Shown: positions 7,513-18,209, counted from the first letter of the stretch. The stretch is 40,222 nt of DNA from Pseudomonadota bacterium (GCA_023388355.1 JAEWGI010000077.1:1-40222), one strand, 5' to 3'. Made by a program: numbers and translations. Notes: a model not told the origin generated them from the sequence alone.

Positions 7513-8058
7513 TCAGAAGCCGCCGCCGGCGTCCAGCCAGGCCTGCTCTTCGGCAGTGCTGACGCGGCCCAGGGCAAGGTTTCGGTGCGGGAAGCGGCCG
7601 AAGCGTTCGATCACGTCCAGGTGCGCCTGGGCGTAGCGCAGGTAGCCCTCGTTGCCCAGGTCTTCGAACAGCGCCACCGCGCGATGCTGGTCGGCCAGCG
7701 CTTCGGAGTGTTCGAACGGCAGATAGACGAAGGCGCGCAGGTCTTCGGCGACCTCGCGGTCCAGGCCCGCATCCACGGCACGGACCGCGTAATGCAGGGC
7801 AAGCGGATCGGTGGCGAAGGCGTGGCCGCTGCCGCGGAAGACGTTGCGTGGGATCTGGTCGAGCAGGATCAGCAGCGCCAACACGCCCTGCGCGCTGTCC
7901 ATCCAGTGCTCGCATTCGCGCCGCGCGGCGGCCATGTGCGGTTCGAGCAGGCGCTCGCGGCACTCGACGTCAAAGGCCGCGCCGCCGTTGAACCATTTCG
8001 CGTAGCCGGCCTCGCGCCAGAAGGCGATGACGCCGCCGATGTCGTTCTGGTTGCTCAT
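7513..8058 (-). CDS. DUF924 family protein
   Basis: A 181-residue, mostly helical cytoplasmic protein of the DUF924 family. Recognisable features are the N-terminal VIAFWREAG..KWF, the central LLDQIPRNVFRGSGHAFATD stretch and PFEHSE in the second half. The function of the family is unknown to me. The length is normal for the family. It starts with ATG at 8058 and stands alone between two repeat-rich intergenic regions, so no operon partner helps. Confidence 0.85.
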   Translation of the reverse strand: MSNQNDIGGVIAFWREAGYAKWFNGGAAFDVECRERLLEPHMAAARRECEHWMDSAQGVLALLILLDQIPRNVFRGSGHAFATDPLALHYAVRAVDAGLDREVAEDLRAFVYLPFEHSEALADQHRAVALFEDLGNEGYLRYAQAHLDVIERFGRFPHRNLALGRVSTAEEQAWLDAGGGF

Positions 8059-8157
8059 GCGGCCATCATAACCATGTGGCGTGCAGGAGCGGTTTGCACA
8101 GATCCCGTCATCCGCGCGAAGGCGCCCTGTTGTCCGGAGTAGCCGCAGTGCTCTTCT

Positions 8158-8195
8158 CCCTCCCCTTCAAGGGGAGGGCCGGGGTGGGGATGGTG
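8158..8195 (+). repeat. Palindromic repeat, copy 1
   Basis: A near-perfect 21-base palindrome at 8158-8178 (ten-base arms around a single C) is followed by a GGGGTGGGGATGG tail. An inverted copy including the tail is at 8241-8277. This pair occupies much of the 388-base gap 8059-8446, in which I see no gene. Confidence 0.75.
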
Positions 8196-8240
8196 TTCAG
8201 CGCGTAAGCACCTGTCGTCGAGGGAATGCCGGCACATCCA

Positions 8241-8277
8241 CACCATCCCCTCCCAACCCTCCCCTTGAAGGGGAGGG
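8241..8277 (-). repeat. Palindromic repeat, copy 2 (inverted)
   Basis: Inverted partner of 8158-8195. Its palindrome is 8257-8277 and the tail CACCATCCCCTCCCAA is at 8241-8256. The rest of the gap (8278-8446), upstream of the AMP nucleosidase stop codon, shows nothing I can name. Confidence 0.75.
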
Positions 8278-8446
8278 CTTTGATGACGCGCCCTATGCGG
8301 GAAGGCATCTGCCCGGATGCAAGTCGGCAATCCGGCGCGTCGGCCCCATTCCCTTGTGTCGTAGTCCGGGTCGCGGCATGTCCTGAAGTTATTCGGACAG
8401 CAGTGCGCGAACGCGGGGTGACGAGCGGGGCGAACTGCCTGGACCT

Positions 8447-9223
8447 TCACCCGTCGAAGCGCAGATGCCGCACCGACTTTCCGTTGCGGCGGATCAGGCG
8501 CAGGGCCTCGATTCCGATCTGGATGTGGCTTTCGACGAACTCGGCGCTGACCCGCGCGTCGGAAGCGTCGGTCTTGACGCCCTCGGGAACCATCGGCTGG
8601 TCGCTCACCAGCAGCAGTGCGCCGCAGGGAATGCGGTTGGCGAAGCCGGCGGCGAACAGGGTCGCCGTTTCCATGTCGATGGCCATGCAGCGCATCGCGC
8701 GCAGGCGCTTCTTGAACGCCTCGTCGTGTTCCCAGACGCGGCGGTTGGTGGTGTAGACGGTGCCGGTCCAGTAGTCGTGGCCGAGGTCGCGGATCATGGT
8801 CGAGACCGCACGCTGCAGGGCGAACGCCGGCAGCGCCGGCACTTCCGCGGGCAGATAGTCGTTGGAAGTGCCCTCGCCGCGGATCGCGGCGATCGGCAGC
8901 ACCAGGTCGCCGAGCCGGTTCTTGCGCTTGAGCCCGCCGGCCTTGCCCAGGAACAGCACCGCCCGCGGCGAGATGGCCGACAGCAGGTCCATCACCGTGG
9001 CCGCGTTCGGGCTGCCCATGCCGAAGTTGATCATGGTGATGCCGTCGACCGTGGCGCTGGGCATCGGCCGGCCGATGCCCGTGACCTCGGCCCCGGCGAG
9101 GCGGGCGAAATGGGCCAGGTAGCCGTCGAAGTTGGTCAGCAGGATGTACTCGCCGAACGCGTCCAGGTCCACGCCGGTATAGCGCGGCAGCCAGTTGCCG
9201 ACGATGGCCTGCTTGTCCCTCAT
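8447..9223 (-). CDS. amn: AMP nucleosidase, short type
   Basis: A 258-residue member of the nucleoside phosphorylase superfamily. The N-terminus (NWLPRYTGVDLDAFGEYILL) and the block FLGKAGGLKRKNRLGDLVLP are typical of the short AMP nucleosidases. These hydrolyse AMP to adenine and ribose 5-phosphate. The conserved MAIDMETATLF segment carries the superfamily's substrate-binding glutamate, and VSDQPM a following aspartate. It lacks the extra N-terminal domain of the 484-residue E. coli Amn. It is divergent from the amidohydrolase pair, 103 bases apart. A related purine nucleosidase activity cannot be excluded from sequence alone. Confidence 0.82.
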   Translation of the reverse strand: MRDKQAIVGNWLPRYTGVDLDAFGEYILLTNFDGYLAHFARLAGAEVTGIGRPMPSATVDGITMINFGMGSPNAATVMDLLSAISPRAVLFLGKAGGLKRKNRLGDLVLPIAAIRGEGTSNDYLPAEVPALPAFALQRAVSTMIRDLGHDYWTGTVYTTNRRVWEHDEAFKKRLRAMRCMAIDMETATLFAAGFANRIPCGALLLVSDQPMVPEGVKTDASDARVSAEFVESHIQIGIEALRLIRRNGKSVRHLRFDG

Positions 9224-9326
9224 GCGCGCTCCGCGGTTTGCGGCATTCTGTCACGCACCATGACCTTTGGCGGCTGGCGCGCCCGCGGCCAGGGGCTACC
9301 GTCGGCGGATTCCCCGGGAGACCGCC

Positions 9327-10705
<1,379 letters not shown>

Positions 10706-10709
<4 letters not shown>

Positions 10710-12052
10710 GCCGCTCCGTTCGCGATGCGGCCCGCGCGCGGCGCCACGGCCGCGCGGGCGTGCGTGCGTGCGCCGCGCTGCTCGTGGCCTCGCTGCTGCC
10801 GCTGGCGGCCGCCGCGCAGGAGGTGCTGATCCGCAACGCCACCGTGCATACCGCCACCGAACGCGGCACCCTGCAGGGCGCCGACGTGCTGGTGCAGGGC
10901 GGACGCATCGCCGCGGTCGGCAATGGCCTGGCCGCGGGCTCGGCGCAGGTGGTCGACGCGCAGGGCCGGCCGCTGACGCCGGCCTTCTTCGGCGGCATCA
11001 CCGGCATCGGCATCGAGGAGGTCTCGGGCGAGGCCTCGACCCGCGACGCCTCGCTGGCCCTGGGCGAGAACGCCAAGGACATCACCGTCCGCCCCGAGTT
11101 CGACGTGACCCTGGCCTACAACCCCGAGTCGATCCTGCTGCCGGTCGCGCGGGTGGAGGGCATCGGCTTCACCCTGCTCAGCGCCGGCACCGTGTCGGGC
11201 GGTTCGATCGTCGGCGGCCAGGGCGCGGTCGTGCGCCTGGACGGCAGCCCCGATCCGGCCGGGCCGAAGGTGCTGTTCGTGGCGCTGGGCGCGGGCGCGT
11301 CCAAGCTCAGCGGCGCCTCGCGCGCCGGCCAGTGGATGCTGCTCGACCAGCTGGTCGAGGAGGCGCGCGGCCGGATCCCGGCCGACTCGAACTTCGCCCT
11401 GCTCACGCCGGCCGGGCGCGCCACGCTGGCGCGCTATCTGGACGGCGGCGGACGCGTGGTGGTCGAGGTCGACCGCGCCGCCGACATCCGCCAGCTGCTG
11501 CGCTGGGCGCAGCGGCAGCGGGTGCGGATCGCGATCTCCGGCGGCGCCGAGGCCTGGAAGCTGGCGCCGGAGCTTGCGCGCGCGCAGGTGCCGGTGTTCC
11601 TCGATCCGCTGGTGAACCTGCCTGGCAACTTCGACCGCCTGGGCGCGACCCTGGAAAACGCCGCGCGCCTGCACGCGGCTGGCGTGCAGGTCGGTTTCAG
11701 CCAGTCCGGCGACGCCTCGCACAACGCGCGCAAGGTGCGCCAGCTGGCCGGCAACGCGGTCGCCAACGGAATGCCCTGGGAGGCGGCGCTGGCCGGGCTG
11801 ACCCGGGTGCCGGCGCAGGCGTTCGGCGTGGGCGACCGGCTGGGCACGATCGCGGTCGGCCAGTCCGCCGACCTGGTGCTGTGGAGCGGCGATCCGCTCG
11901 ACGTCGCCCACACCGCGCGCCAGGTGTGGCTGGGCGGACGCGCGATGCCGATGCGCTCACGCCAGACCGAGCTTCGCGACCGCTACCTGCGCGCAGCGCC
12001 GGCGCCCGAGTCCGGCGCCCTGCCGCGCGCCTATCCGGCGCGGGTGGACTGA
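10706..12052 (+). CDS. Exported amidohydrolase homologue lacking the metal site
   Basis: A 448-residue homologue of the preceding protein with a Sec signal peptide (hydrophobic core about 20-36, probable cut after AAA). The small sandwich domain is clear (VLIRNATVHTATERGTLQGADVLV; ADLVLWSGDPLDVA). The HxH motif after strand 1 is replaced by LTPAFFGGITG (90-100), the HHG segment by SGGAEAW, and HSDSD by SQSGDAS. It therefore lacks the visible histidine ligands and is probably not a normal metal hydrolase. Translational coupling to the upstream gene through an ATGA overlap suggests a partner or regulatory subunit. Similar active/inactive pairs are, I believe, present in other gammaproteobacteria. 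Confidence 0.85.
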
Positions 12053-12198
12053 GGGCCACGGCCCCGCGAACCACGACGGGAAGGCCGGTCGCTGGTTCCA
12101 GGCCTTGTCCCGACCCGGGCATGCCGTCCTGAACTGCCGCAAGGCCTGGATGTCGCTCCCCGGAGCGGCGGGTTCGGATTAGCAAGCCGGAATCCCGA

Positions 12199-12215
12199 CC
12201 GGTCCCTTGGACCGG
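12199..12215 (-). terminator. Hairpin after the AraC-type regulator gene
   Basis: A 7-bp stem CCGGTCC/GGACCGG with a 3-base loop lies just beyond the regulator's stop codon. An alternative pairing uses AAGCCGG (12184-12190) with CCGGCTT (12212-12218). No T-run follows on either strand, so intrinsic termination is only possible, not clear. Confidence 0.4.
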
Positions 12216-12221
12216 CTTCCC

Positions 12222-13469
12222 TCAGATGGGTGAATCGCGCCCCGGCGTCTCACCGGCGCGTTCTTCCCGGTACTTGCCGGGCGTGGTACCGGTCTTGCGC
12301 TGGAACGATTTGTAGAAGGAGGACCGCGCGTTGAAACCCACGGCATACGCGATGTCGAGGGCACTGCGGTCGGTGTCGCGCAGCAGTTGCAGGGCGGCTT
12401 CCACGCGCTTGCCGTTCACGTAATCGAAGAACGTTTCGCCCAGGGTTTCATTGAGCGTCTGCGACACGTAATTGGGCGGCGCGTTGACGGCACTGGCCAG
12501 GTCGCCCAGGGTCAGGTCGCTTTCCAGGTACAGCTTCCGTTCCGTCATGACCGCATCGATCTTCCGGGCGATGCGGTCGGACCGGGCCTGGTCCAGCGCC
12601 GAGCGGCTGTATTTCTCCGGTGACGATGTCTCCGTGTGCGGCAGTGGGCCCTCGCTGCCCGCTTCGGGTGCCTGGTCGTCGACGGCAGGGGCTCCCGCCC
12701 TTCCAGCTGCGACGGCCGGCTCGTAATGGCCGTGGAAGCCCGGCCTCTGGCTCAATCCCCACACCGACAGGATCCATGCCGCGAGCAGGGCCAGGAGCGA
12801 CAGCTCGCCCCGTCCGATGGTCGTGTGGTTGAACAGGTTGGCGCCGATCGCGGTCGCAAGCACGATCACCCAGACCAGGCCGAGCAGCAGGATGAACACC
12901 GTCAGCCAGGACATGTCCCGGCGTCGGGTATCGGCGAACACCTGCCTGAGATGGTTGCGATACGCGACCAGCCGTCTGCCGGAGCGGACCAGGTAGTAGC
13001 AAGACTGCGGCACCCAGAACATGATCAGCAGCCAGGCTAGGGTCGCCACCAGCGAAGGGCCCGTGCCTTCGACCGGTTCGCCCCGCAGTACCATGGCTTC
13101 CCGTACCGCGAGCGGCAGGCCCTGGAATCCCGCGCCCACGCCCAGCGCCGCCAGCGCCGGTAGCAGATGGCCCAGCTCCCGCCTGGACCACCGCCACTCG
13201 GTCCGCGCCGTCAGTGCGCGTACGTACAGCCACAGGAACGGACCGAGCAGCATGGCTGCTGGCAGGCCCGCGGCGACGGCGGTAGCGGCATGGGCCGGCA
13301 GAGCGACCTCGACCAGCGGCGGCAGCGCGAGCACCAAGATGGCCACGAGCAGGCCAACCAGCGGCAGATGGAACCAGGCCCGGGTGGGCCGCAGGACCAA
13401 CAGCGAAACCGTCAGCGCCACCATTCCCGCCATGCAGCCGACCAGGGCGAGCAGTAGAGCTTCAGGCAT
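12222..13469 (-). CDS. Membrane-bound AraC-family transcriptional regulator
   Basis: A 415-residue protein. The first ~240 residues contain about six or seven hydrophobic helices separated by short loops. A charged linker (about 245-285) follows, and then a C-terminal AraC/XylS DNA-binding domain (about 300-405) with both helix-turn-helices: LTLGDLASAVNAPPNYVSQTLNE and ALDIAYAVGFNARSSFYKSFQRKTGTTPGKYR. The membrane part probably senses a signal at the inner membrane. It is divergent from the DUF2306-like/DUF4386-like gene pair across a 230-base gap, so those genes are natural candidate targets. This is an inference from position only. Confidence 0.88.
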   Translation of the reverse strand: MPEALLLALVGCMAGMVALTVSLLVLRPTRAWFHLPLVGLLVAILVLALPPLVEVALPAHAATAVAAGLPAAMLLGPFLWLYVRALTARTEWRWSRRELGHLLPALAALGVGAGFQGLPLAVREAMVLRGEPVEGTGPSLVATLAWLLIMFWVPQSCYYLVRSGRRLVAYRNHLRQVFADTRRRDMSWLTVFILLLGLVWVIVLATAIGANLFNHTTIGRGELSLLALLAAWILSVWGLSQRPGFHGHYEPAVAAGRAGAPAVDDQAPEAGSEGPLPHTETSSPEKYSRSALDQARSDRIARKIDAVMTERKLYLESDLTLGDLASAVNAPPNYVSQTLNETLGETFFDYVNGKRVEAALQLLRDTDRSALDIAYAVGFNARSSFYKSFQRKTGTTPGKYREERAGETPGRDSPI

Positions 13470-13699
13470 GGCGAGCAGGCTGCATCGGGGTCGAACGGGG
13501 ACGGTTTGAGCCTAGCACGGCCGTGTTCGGGCCTGTCCTTGCGTGACGGCGTGGACAGCTGCGCGCAGTGCAACCGGAGCCCTGCCGTCCGCCCCGTCAG
13601 GGACGGACACCGGCCGCGGCGCCGCGTGCAAAGGTGGTCTCCCGCGTCGCACTGCCGCAGGCGCCGTTAGACCAGCCCCGGCCGGATAGAGGACTTGCC

Positions 13700-14452
13700 A
13701 TGACCCCTTTTGCACTGGCGCACATCGTCGCCGGAACGATTGCCGTGTCCTCGGGGGTGGCCGCGCTGTTCTCCCGCAAGGGCGGACGGCTGCATCGCGG
13801 CGCGGGACGGATCTTCGTCGTTTCCATGAGCCTGACCGCCGCTGGCGGAGCGTTCCTCGCCTTCGACAGGCCGGAGATGCTCACGGCCATCCTGGGCTTC
13901 TTCACCTGCTATCTGGTGCTCAGCTCGCTGCACACGGTCCGACCACGGGGCAGGCATGCGCAGGTCTTCGACGGCGCGACGCTGTTGGTGGCGCTGCTGC
14001 TGGCGGCAGCCTTCTTCGGCGCCGGCGCGCTCGCACCGCCCCTGGAGCCGGAGTCCGGCATCACGCCGGCGGTCTATTACGCCTTCGGCGCAATCGGCCT
14101 CGCGGCGGCTGCCGGCGACCTGGCCAGCGGGCTCCGGAGTGGACTTGGGGGCAGGTGGCGCATCGCCCGGCACCTGTGGCGCATGGGGTTTGCCCTGTAC
14201 ATCGCGGCGGGCAGCCTCTTCGATGGCCCCGGGACCTCCGTGTTCCCGGAACCCCTGCAGGGAACGCGCTGGCTGGCGGCGCCGGTCGATGCCATCGCGT
14301 TCGCGGTGCTGGTCTGGTGGTGCCTGGTGCTTTTCGGCAACCGATGGGCGCTGTCCCGGAACGGGCTTTCCAGCAACAGATCGCGAAAGCACGGATCCAC
14401 GCCTGCTTCGCAACCGGCAACGACGACCAACACACTCGGAGACGCCCGATGA
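13700..14452 (+). CDS. DUF2306-like multi-pass membrane protein
   Basis: A 250-residue protein with about seven hydrophobic segments. The N-terminus (AHIVAGTIAVSSGVAALFSRKGGRLHRGAGRIFVVSM) resembles the DUF2306 family of predicted membrane proteins, in which a conserved His-x-x-x-Gly pattern occurs in the same place (LHRGAGR). The function is unknown. The C-terminal ~35 residues are polar and low in complexity. The ATG at 13700 is the first start giving a membrane-protein sequence. Its stop overlaps the next start (ATGA), so it is co-translated with the DUF4386-like gene. The 230 bases before it hold no gene and probably contain the promoters of this operon and of the divergent regulator. Confidence 0.75.
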   Translation: MTPFALAHIVAGTIAVSSGVAALFSRKGGRLHRGAGRIFVVSMSLTAAGGAFLAFDRPEMLTAILGFFTCYLVLSSLHTVRPRGRHAQVFDGATLLVALLLAAAFFGAGALAPPLEPESGITPAVYYAFGAIGLAAAAGDLASGLRSGLGGRWRIARHLWRMGFALYIAAGSLFDGPGTSVFPEPLQGTRWLAAPVDAIAFAVLVWWCLVLFGNRWALSRNGLSSNRSRKHGSTPASQPATTTNTLGDAR

Positions 14453-15162
14453 ACCACGACGCGCTGGCCCGTTGCGCGGGCCTGAACTACTTCATCCTGA
14501 TCGTGGCCGGCCTGTTCGGCATGGTCTACGTGCCTGCCGTGGTCTTCGACTGGAGCAGTGCGCTCGAAACCGCGACCACCCTCGCTGCGAATGAACGCCT
14601 GTTCCGCTGGGGCATCATCGGTTGCCTGGTCAGCTACCTGGCCTTCGCCGTGGCGACGACGTTGCTGCACCGGCTGTTCTGCGCGGCATTCCCGCTGGCG
14701 GCGCTCTTCCTGCTCGGCTTCGGGTGGATCGGCGCGGTCGCGTTCATGGCCAACGTCCTCGCCTACGTCGGGATCCTGGAGTTGGTCCCGGACGCGGAGG
14801 CCGGAGCGCAACAGATCGAGGCGGCGGGACAGGCGATCCTGCAGAAGGCGGCGAACTTCAACAACGGCTTCAAGCTGATGCAGGCGGTCACGGGCCTGTG
14901 GCTGGTGACGCTCGGCATCCTCGCGTGCAGGAGCGCGCTTCTCCCCCGCGCGATCGGTGCGTTCCTGGTGGTGTCCGGAAGCCTGAACTACGTTGGCGAG
15001 TCCATGATGGCGCTGGTCGAGGGCGCGGCGGGATTTCCCTGGTTCATGACGCTGCCGGGCACCCTGGCCGAGTTCTCCGCCTGCCTCTGGCTGCTGGTTG
15101 CCGGCGCGGCATGGCCGGTGCGCCAGCGCAAGCCCGGCCTGGCGGGCGCGTCGGCGGCATGA
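14449..15162 (+). CDS. DUF4386-like membrane protein
   Basis: A 237-residue protein with about six transmembrane helices. It resembles the DUF4386 family: an N-terminal RCAGLNYFILIVAGLFGMVYVP, a central loop with NFNNGFKLMQAVTGLWLVTLGILA, and a GESMMALVEG region. No enzymatic motif is visible and the role is unknown. It is coupled to the DUF2306-like gene by an ATGA overlap and has no clear partner downstream. The following 209 bases up to the DegV gene hold nothing I recognise. Confidence 0.75.
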   Translation: MNHDALARCAGLNYFILIVAGLFGMVYVPAVVFDWSSALETATTLAANERLFRWGIIGCLVSYLAFAVATTLLHRLFCAAFPLAALFLLGFGWIGAVAFMANVLAYVGILELVPDAEAGAQQIEAAGQAILQKAANFNNGFKLMQAVTGLWLVTLGILACRSALLPRAIGAFLVVSGSLNYVGESMMALVEGAAGFPWFMTLPGTLAEFSACLWLLVAGAAWPVRQRKPGLAGASAA

Positions 15163-15371
15163 GACAGGGCGCCGTTTTCAACGGCGGGTTCCGTGGGAAC
15201 CGGCCGATCCGGTTTCCCTGCCGGCGACGACCGGCCCGCGACGCAGCCGGCACGTCTGGTCGGTGCGACGGCGCGCGAGCCATTGCTGCCACGGCATTCA
15301 CTCGCCGGATGCCGATCTGGGCGACACTACGCCACCGCACTGGTGGGGCGCGACCCCGGGGGGCTGGCAGG

Positions 15372-16314
15372 ATGCGCATCGGAATCGTGGTCGACTCGGC
15401 CTGCGACCTGCCGGTCGACTATCTCAAGGCCAACGAGGTCGAGATCCTGCCGATCTCGGTCCGCATTGGCGACGACCTGCAGGTCGACTACCGCAACGAG
15501 GCCGACACCCTGGCCTACCTGCACTCGCACATCGCCGAGCGCGGCGCCGGCGCCGAGACCCTTCCCTTCAGCGTCGAGCAGATCCGCGACCTGTTCCTGG
15601 AGCGGCTGGTGGTCGACTACGACCCACGTGTTCTGCATCACCGTCACCAGCACCCGCAGCCCGATCTTCGAGAACGCGCGCCAGGCCAGCTACGCGATCC
15701 TCAACGAGTACCGGCCGGTGCGCGCCGCGGCCGGGCACGCCACCCCGTTCGCACTGCGCGTGATCGACACGCAGAACCTGTTCTCGGCCCAGGGCGTGCT
15801 GCCGGTCGAGGCGGTGCGCCTGCGCGCCGCCGGCGAAGGCCCGGGCAGGATCCGCGGACGGCTGGAGCACCTGGCCCTGCATACCTACGGTTACCTGGTG
15901 CCGCGCGACCTGTACTACATCCGCAACCGCGCGCGCCACAAGGGCGACCGAAGCGTCGGCCTGCTGAGCGCCGCGCTCGGCACCGCGCTCGACATCAAGC
16001 CGGTGCTGCGCGGCTGGCGCGGCGATACCGGGCCGGTGGCGAAGATCAAGGGCTTCGATCCGGCGGTGCGGGCGCTGTTCGAGTTCGCCGCGCGGCGGGT
16101 CGAGGCGGGCCTGCTCACACCGACCGTGTGCCTGTGCTACGGCGGCGAGCTGGACGAGATGCGCGCCATGCCCGGCTACGAAGCGCTGCGCGGCGCCTGC
16201 GCCGAGCGCGGCATCGAGGTGTTCGAAACCGTGATGAGCCTGACCGGCATGGTCAACGTGGGCAAGGGCGCGGTCTGCGTCGGCTTCGCCGCCGATCCGC
16301 ACCAGTTCGCCTGA
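15372..16314 (+). pseudogene. DegV-family protein gene, interrupted by a one-base frameshift
   Basis: The two halves of a DegV fatty-acid-binding protein lie in different frames. The first half (from ATG 15372, RIGIVVDSACDLPVDYLKAN to LERLVVDYD) and the second (HVFCITVTSTRSPIF to CVGFAADPHQFA, ending 16314) join perfectly if one C is removed from CCC at 15623-15625. Repaired, the protein would be about 313 residues, near the family norm, with the typical DSACDLP start and GxGAxxVGF-like end. DegV proteins bind fatty acids, in some bacteria for fatty acid kinase. Without repair the first frame stays open to 16718, giving a meaningless tail that runs into the next gene. It may be a sequencing error, a recent mutation or, less likely, recoding. 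Confidence 0.85.
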
Positions 16315-16376
16315 CCGCGACGCGGCCTCGACGCCGCACTGCTAGGCTGACCGCACCTGTCCAGCGTGCGCCCGCC

Positions 16377-16718
16377 ATGTCCGTCCGCTACATGATCCGC
16401 CTGCCCGATCCCGAGCGCGTGCGCGCCTCGGGCACGTTCGCATTCCGCTCCCACGGCGCCGGGGGCATGGCCGCCGAGCTGCAGGACGCGCTGCGCGGCG
16501 ATGCGCTGTTCCAGCGCTGGCGCGCCGCCCAGGACGACCCCGATGCGGTCGACCCCGCGCTTGGCGCCACCGATCCGTCGGCCGTGGTCGAAGGCAGCCA
16601 GCACGACCTGCACATCGACCTGGTGGCCGATACCGCCATCCCCGGCGCGGTGTTCAAGCAGCGCATGCGCCTGCTGGCCGGCAGCGCCTGGGAGCTGCGC
16701 GACGTGCGCGGCTCCTGA
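16377..16718 (+). CDS. Small conserved hypothetical protein
   Basis: A 113-residue, acidic, cytoplasmic protein (MSVRYMIRLPDPERV to WELRDVRGS) with no signal peptide or membrane segment. I recognise no domain; the composition and strand-rich ends suggest a small folded protein rather than a spurious frame. It starts with ATG at 16377, 62 bases after the DegV gene, and could be co-transcribed with it. It is in the same frame as the first half of the broken DegV gene, so automatic annotation could merge the two. Confidence 0.6.
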   Translation: MSVRYMIRLPDPERVRASGTFAFRSHGAGGMAAELQDALRGDALFQRWRAAQDDPDAVDPALGATDPSAVVEGSQHDLHIDLVADTAIPGAVFKQRMRLLAGSAWELRDVRGS

Positions 16719-16800
16719 ACGGCCGCCGGGCAGATGAGTCGATCGGAGCCGTGCGGGCCATCGTCGCCGCGCAGGCGCACTGTTCCTCCGTACCAAAGTC

Positions 16801-16829
16801 CGGATTTCTCCCTTCGGTCGAAATGACAG
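16801..16829 (+). repeat. Truncated intergenic repeat
   Basis: This stretch, cggatttctcccttcggtcg followed by aaatgaca, resembles the right half of the 7357-7422 repeat. The 190-base gap 16719-16908 contains no gene. Confidence 0.5.
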
Positions 16830-16908
16830 AACAAGGCTCAAGCCCCCGCCGTCGAAGTTGGGGATTTTCTCCGGACGGTAGTGCGTACCCTCGGATGATG
16901 GCACCGGA

Positions 16909-17637
16909 ATGACGACACGACGACCGGCCCTGCTCGCCTGGAGCGGCGGCAAGGACGCGGCCTGGAGCCTGCACGTGCTGCGCCAGCGCGCGCAGGTGGA
17001 GGTGGTGGGCCTGCTGGCCACGGTCTCGGCCGACGACGGGCGCGCCACCGGCCAGGGCGTGCGCGGCGAGGTGCTGCGCGCGCAGGCGTACGCGGCCGGG
17101 CTGCCGCTGCTGGAGGCACCGCTGCCGGCCGCCTGCGGTAACAACGCGTACCTGCAGCGGATGACGCTGGCGCTGCAGACGGCGGCGGCGCGCTGGCCGG
17201 GACTGGACACCATCGCCTTCGGCGACCTGCTGCTGGCCGATGTGCGCGCCTGGCGCGAGGCGCAGATGGCGCGGATCGGCTGGCGGATCGAGACGCCGCT
17301 GTTCGGCAGCGACACCGCGGCGCTGGCGCGCGCGATGCTGCGCGGCGGACTGGGCGCGGCGCTGAGCTGCGTGGACACGCGGCAGCTCGACGCCGGGTTT
17401 GCCGGGCGCGCATTCGACGAAGGACTGCTGGCCGACCTGCCCGCGGGCGTGGACCCGTGCGGGGAGAACGGCGAATTCCATACCTGCGTGCATGTCGGGC
17501 CGATGTTCGACGCGCCGCTGGCGCTGGTGCGCGGCGAAACCCGGCGGCAGGATTTCGGCGCGCCTGCACCGGAGCCGGGACAGGCGCGCTTCGCGGTGAC
17601 CGATTTCGCGCCGGCGCCGCCGGCAACCGGTTTCTAG
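16909..17637 (+). CDS. PP-loop ATPase of the Dph6/DUF71 (diphthine-ammonia ligase-like) family
   Basis: A 242-residue protein with the N-terminal PP-loop LLAWSGGKDAAWSLHVL (SGGKD at about 12-16), which binds ATP for adenylation. The second conserved block, CGENGEFHTCVHVGPMF near residue 185, is typical of the DUF71 group related to eukaryotic Dph6. Bacteria do not make diphthamide, so the true substrate is unknown; an amidation or thiolation reaction is likely. It starts with ATG at 16909. It converges on the exported hypothetical gene with a 4-base overlap of the stop codons. Confidence 0.82.
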   Translation: MTTRRPALLAWSGGKDAAWSLHVLRQRAQVEVVGLLATVSADDGRATGQGVRGEVLRAQAYAAGLPLLEAPLPAACGNNAYLQRMTLALQTAAARWPGLDTIAFGDLLLADVRAWREAQMARIGWRIETPLFGSDTAALARAMLRGGLGAALSCVDTRQLDAGFAGRAFDEGLLADLPAGVDPCGENGEFHTCVHVGPMFDAPLALVRGETRRQDFGAPAPEPGQARFAVTDFAPAPPATGF

Positions 17638-18209
17638 AACCCGGTCGCGGCCGCCGGGTCGCAGTGCCGGCGCAGGTAGTCGAACGCGGCGTGGACGCGG
17701 GCGGCGACCTCCTCGCCCTCCAGGTGCACCACCGCATCGAGCTGCTCGCCGGCGAAGCGCAGGTACACGCGCGATCCGGCATGGCGCGTCTGGCGGATGC
17801 TGCCGAAACCGAAACCTTCCGGGCTGCCGACCATGCCGTCCTGGAACAGGTCGGCGAGGCTGCTGACCGCCGCCTCGCCCGTGCCCGGATCGCGCACCAC
17901 CAGGTCGGTCGGATCGATGTCGGCCAGCAGCATCGAGCGGCATTCGGCCACCGGGTCGGCGTCGAAGATCACCGGCATGGGTTCGAACTCGGCGCGCAGT
18001 CCCTCGCGCCGGGCCTTCTCCACGATCCCGCTCATCGCCGTGGACACGTAGCGGTTGCCCGGCAGCACCTGGCGCAGGAATTCCTGCGCGCTGGCAACGC
18101 TGCGCGCCGGCACGGCGTCGTCGCCCCGCGCCTGGGCGCCGGCGACGGCCAGTGCGGCTGCGGCGAGGATGCAGGCGCCTGCGCGCCCGCGTGCGTTGGT
18201 CTTGCCCAT
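17634..18209 (-). CDS. Exported hypothetical protein
   Basis: A 191-residue protein with a clear Sec signal peptide (basic start MGKTNARGRAG, hydrophobic core to about residue 27, cut near AQA). The mature part has no domain I recognise. It includes a DADPVAECRSMLLADIDPTDLVV segment and two cysteines (CRSM and RRHCD) that could form a disulfide in the periplasm. The start ATG at 18209 has a strong GGGGGAG ribosome binding site. It lies 89 bases downstream of the soluble chemoreceptor gene on the same strand and could share its transcript. A role in sensing or in envelope function is only a guess. Confidence 0.7.
   Translation of the reverse strand: MGKTNARGRAGACILAAAALAVAGAQARGDDAVPARSVASAQEFLRQVLPGNRYVSTAMSGIVEKARREGLRAEFEPMPVIFDADPVAECRSMLLADIDPTDLVVRDPGTGEAAVSSLADLFQDGMVGSPEGFGFGSIRQTRHAGSRVYLRFAGEQLDAVVHLEGEEVAARVHAAFDYLRRHCDPAAATGF

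Noticed and set aside
7225..8446. CRISPR array or insertion sequence in the repeat-rich gaps
   Set aside because: Repeats are paired palindromes without regular spacing or unique spacers, and no transposase gene is present.
15600..15640. Programmed ribosomal frameshift in the DegV gene
   Set aside because: No slippery heptamer, stop codon or downstream stimulatory structure is evident. A simple one-base insertion explains the data better.
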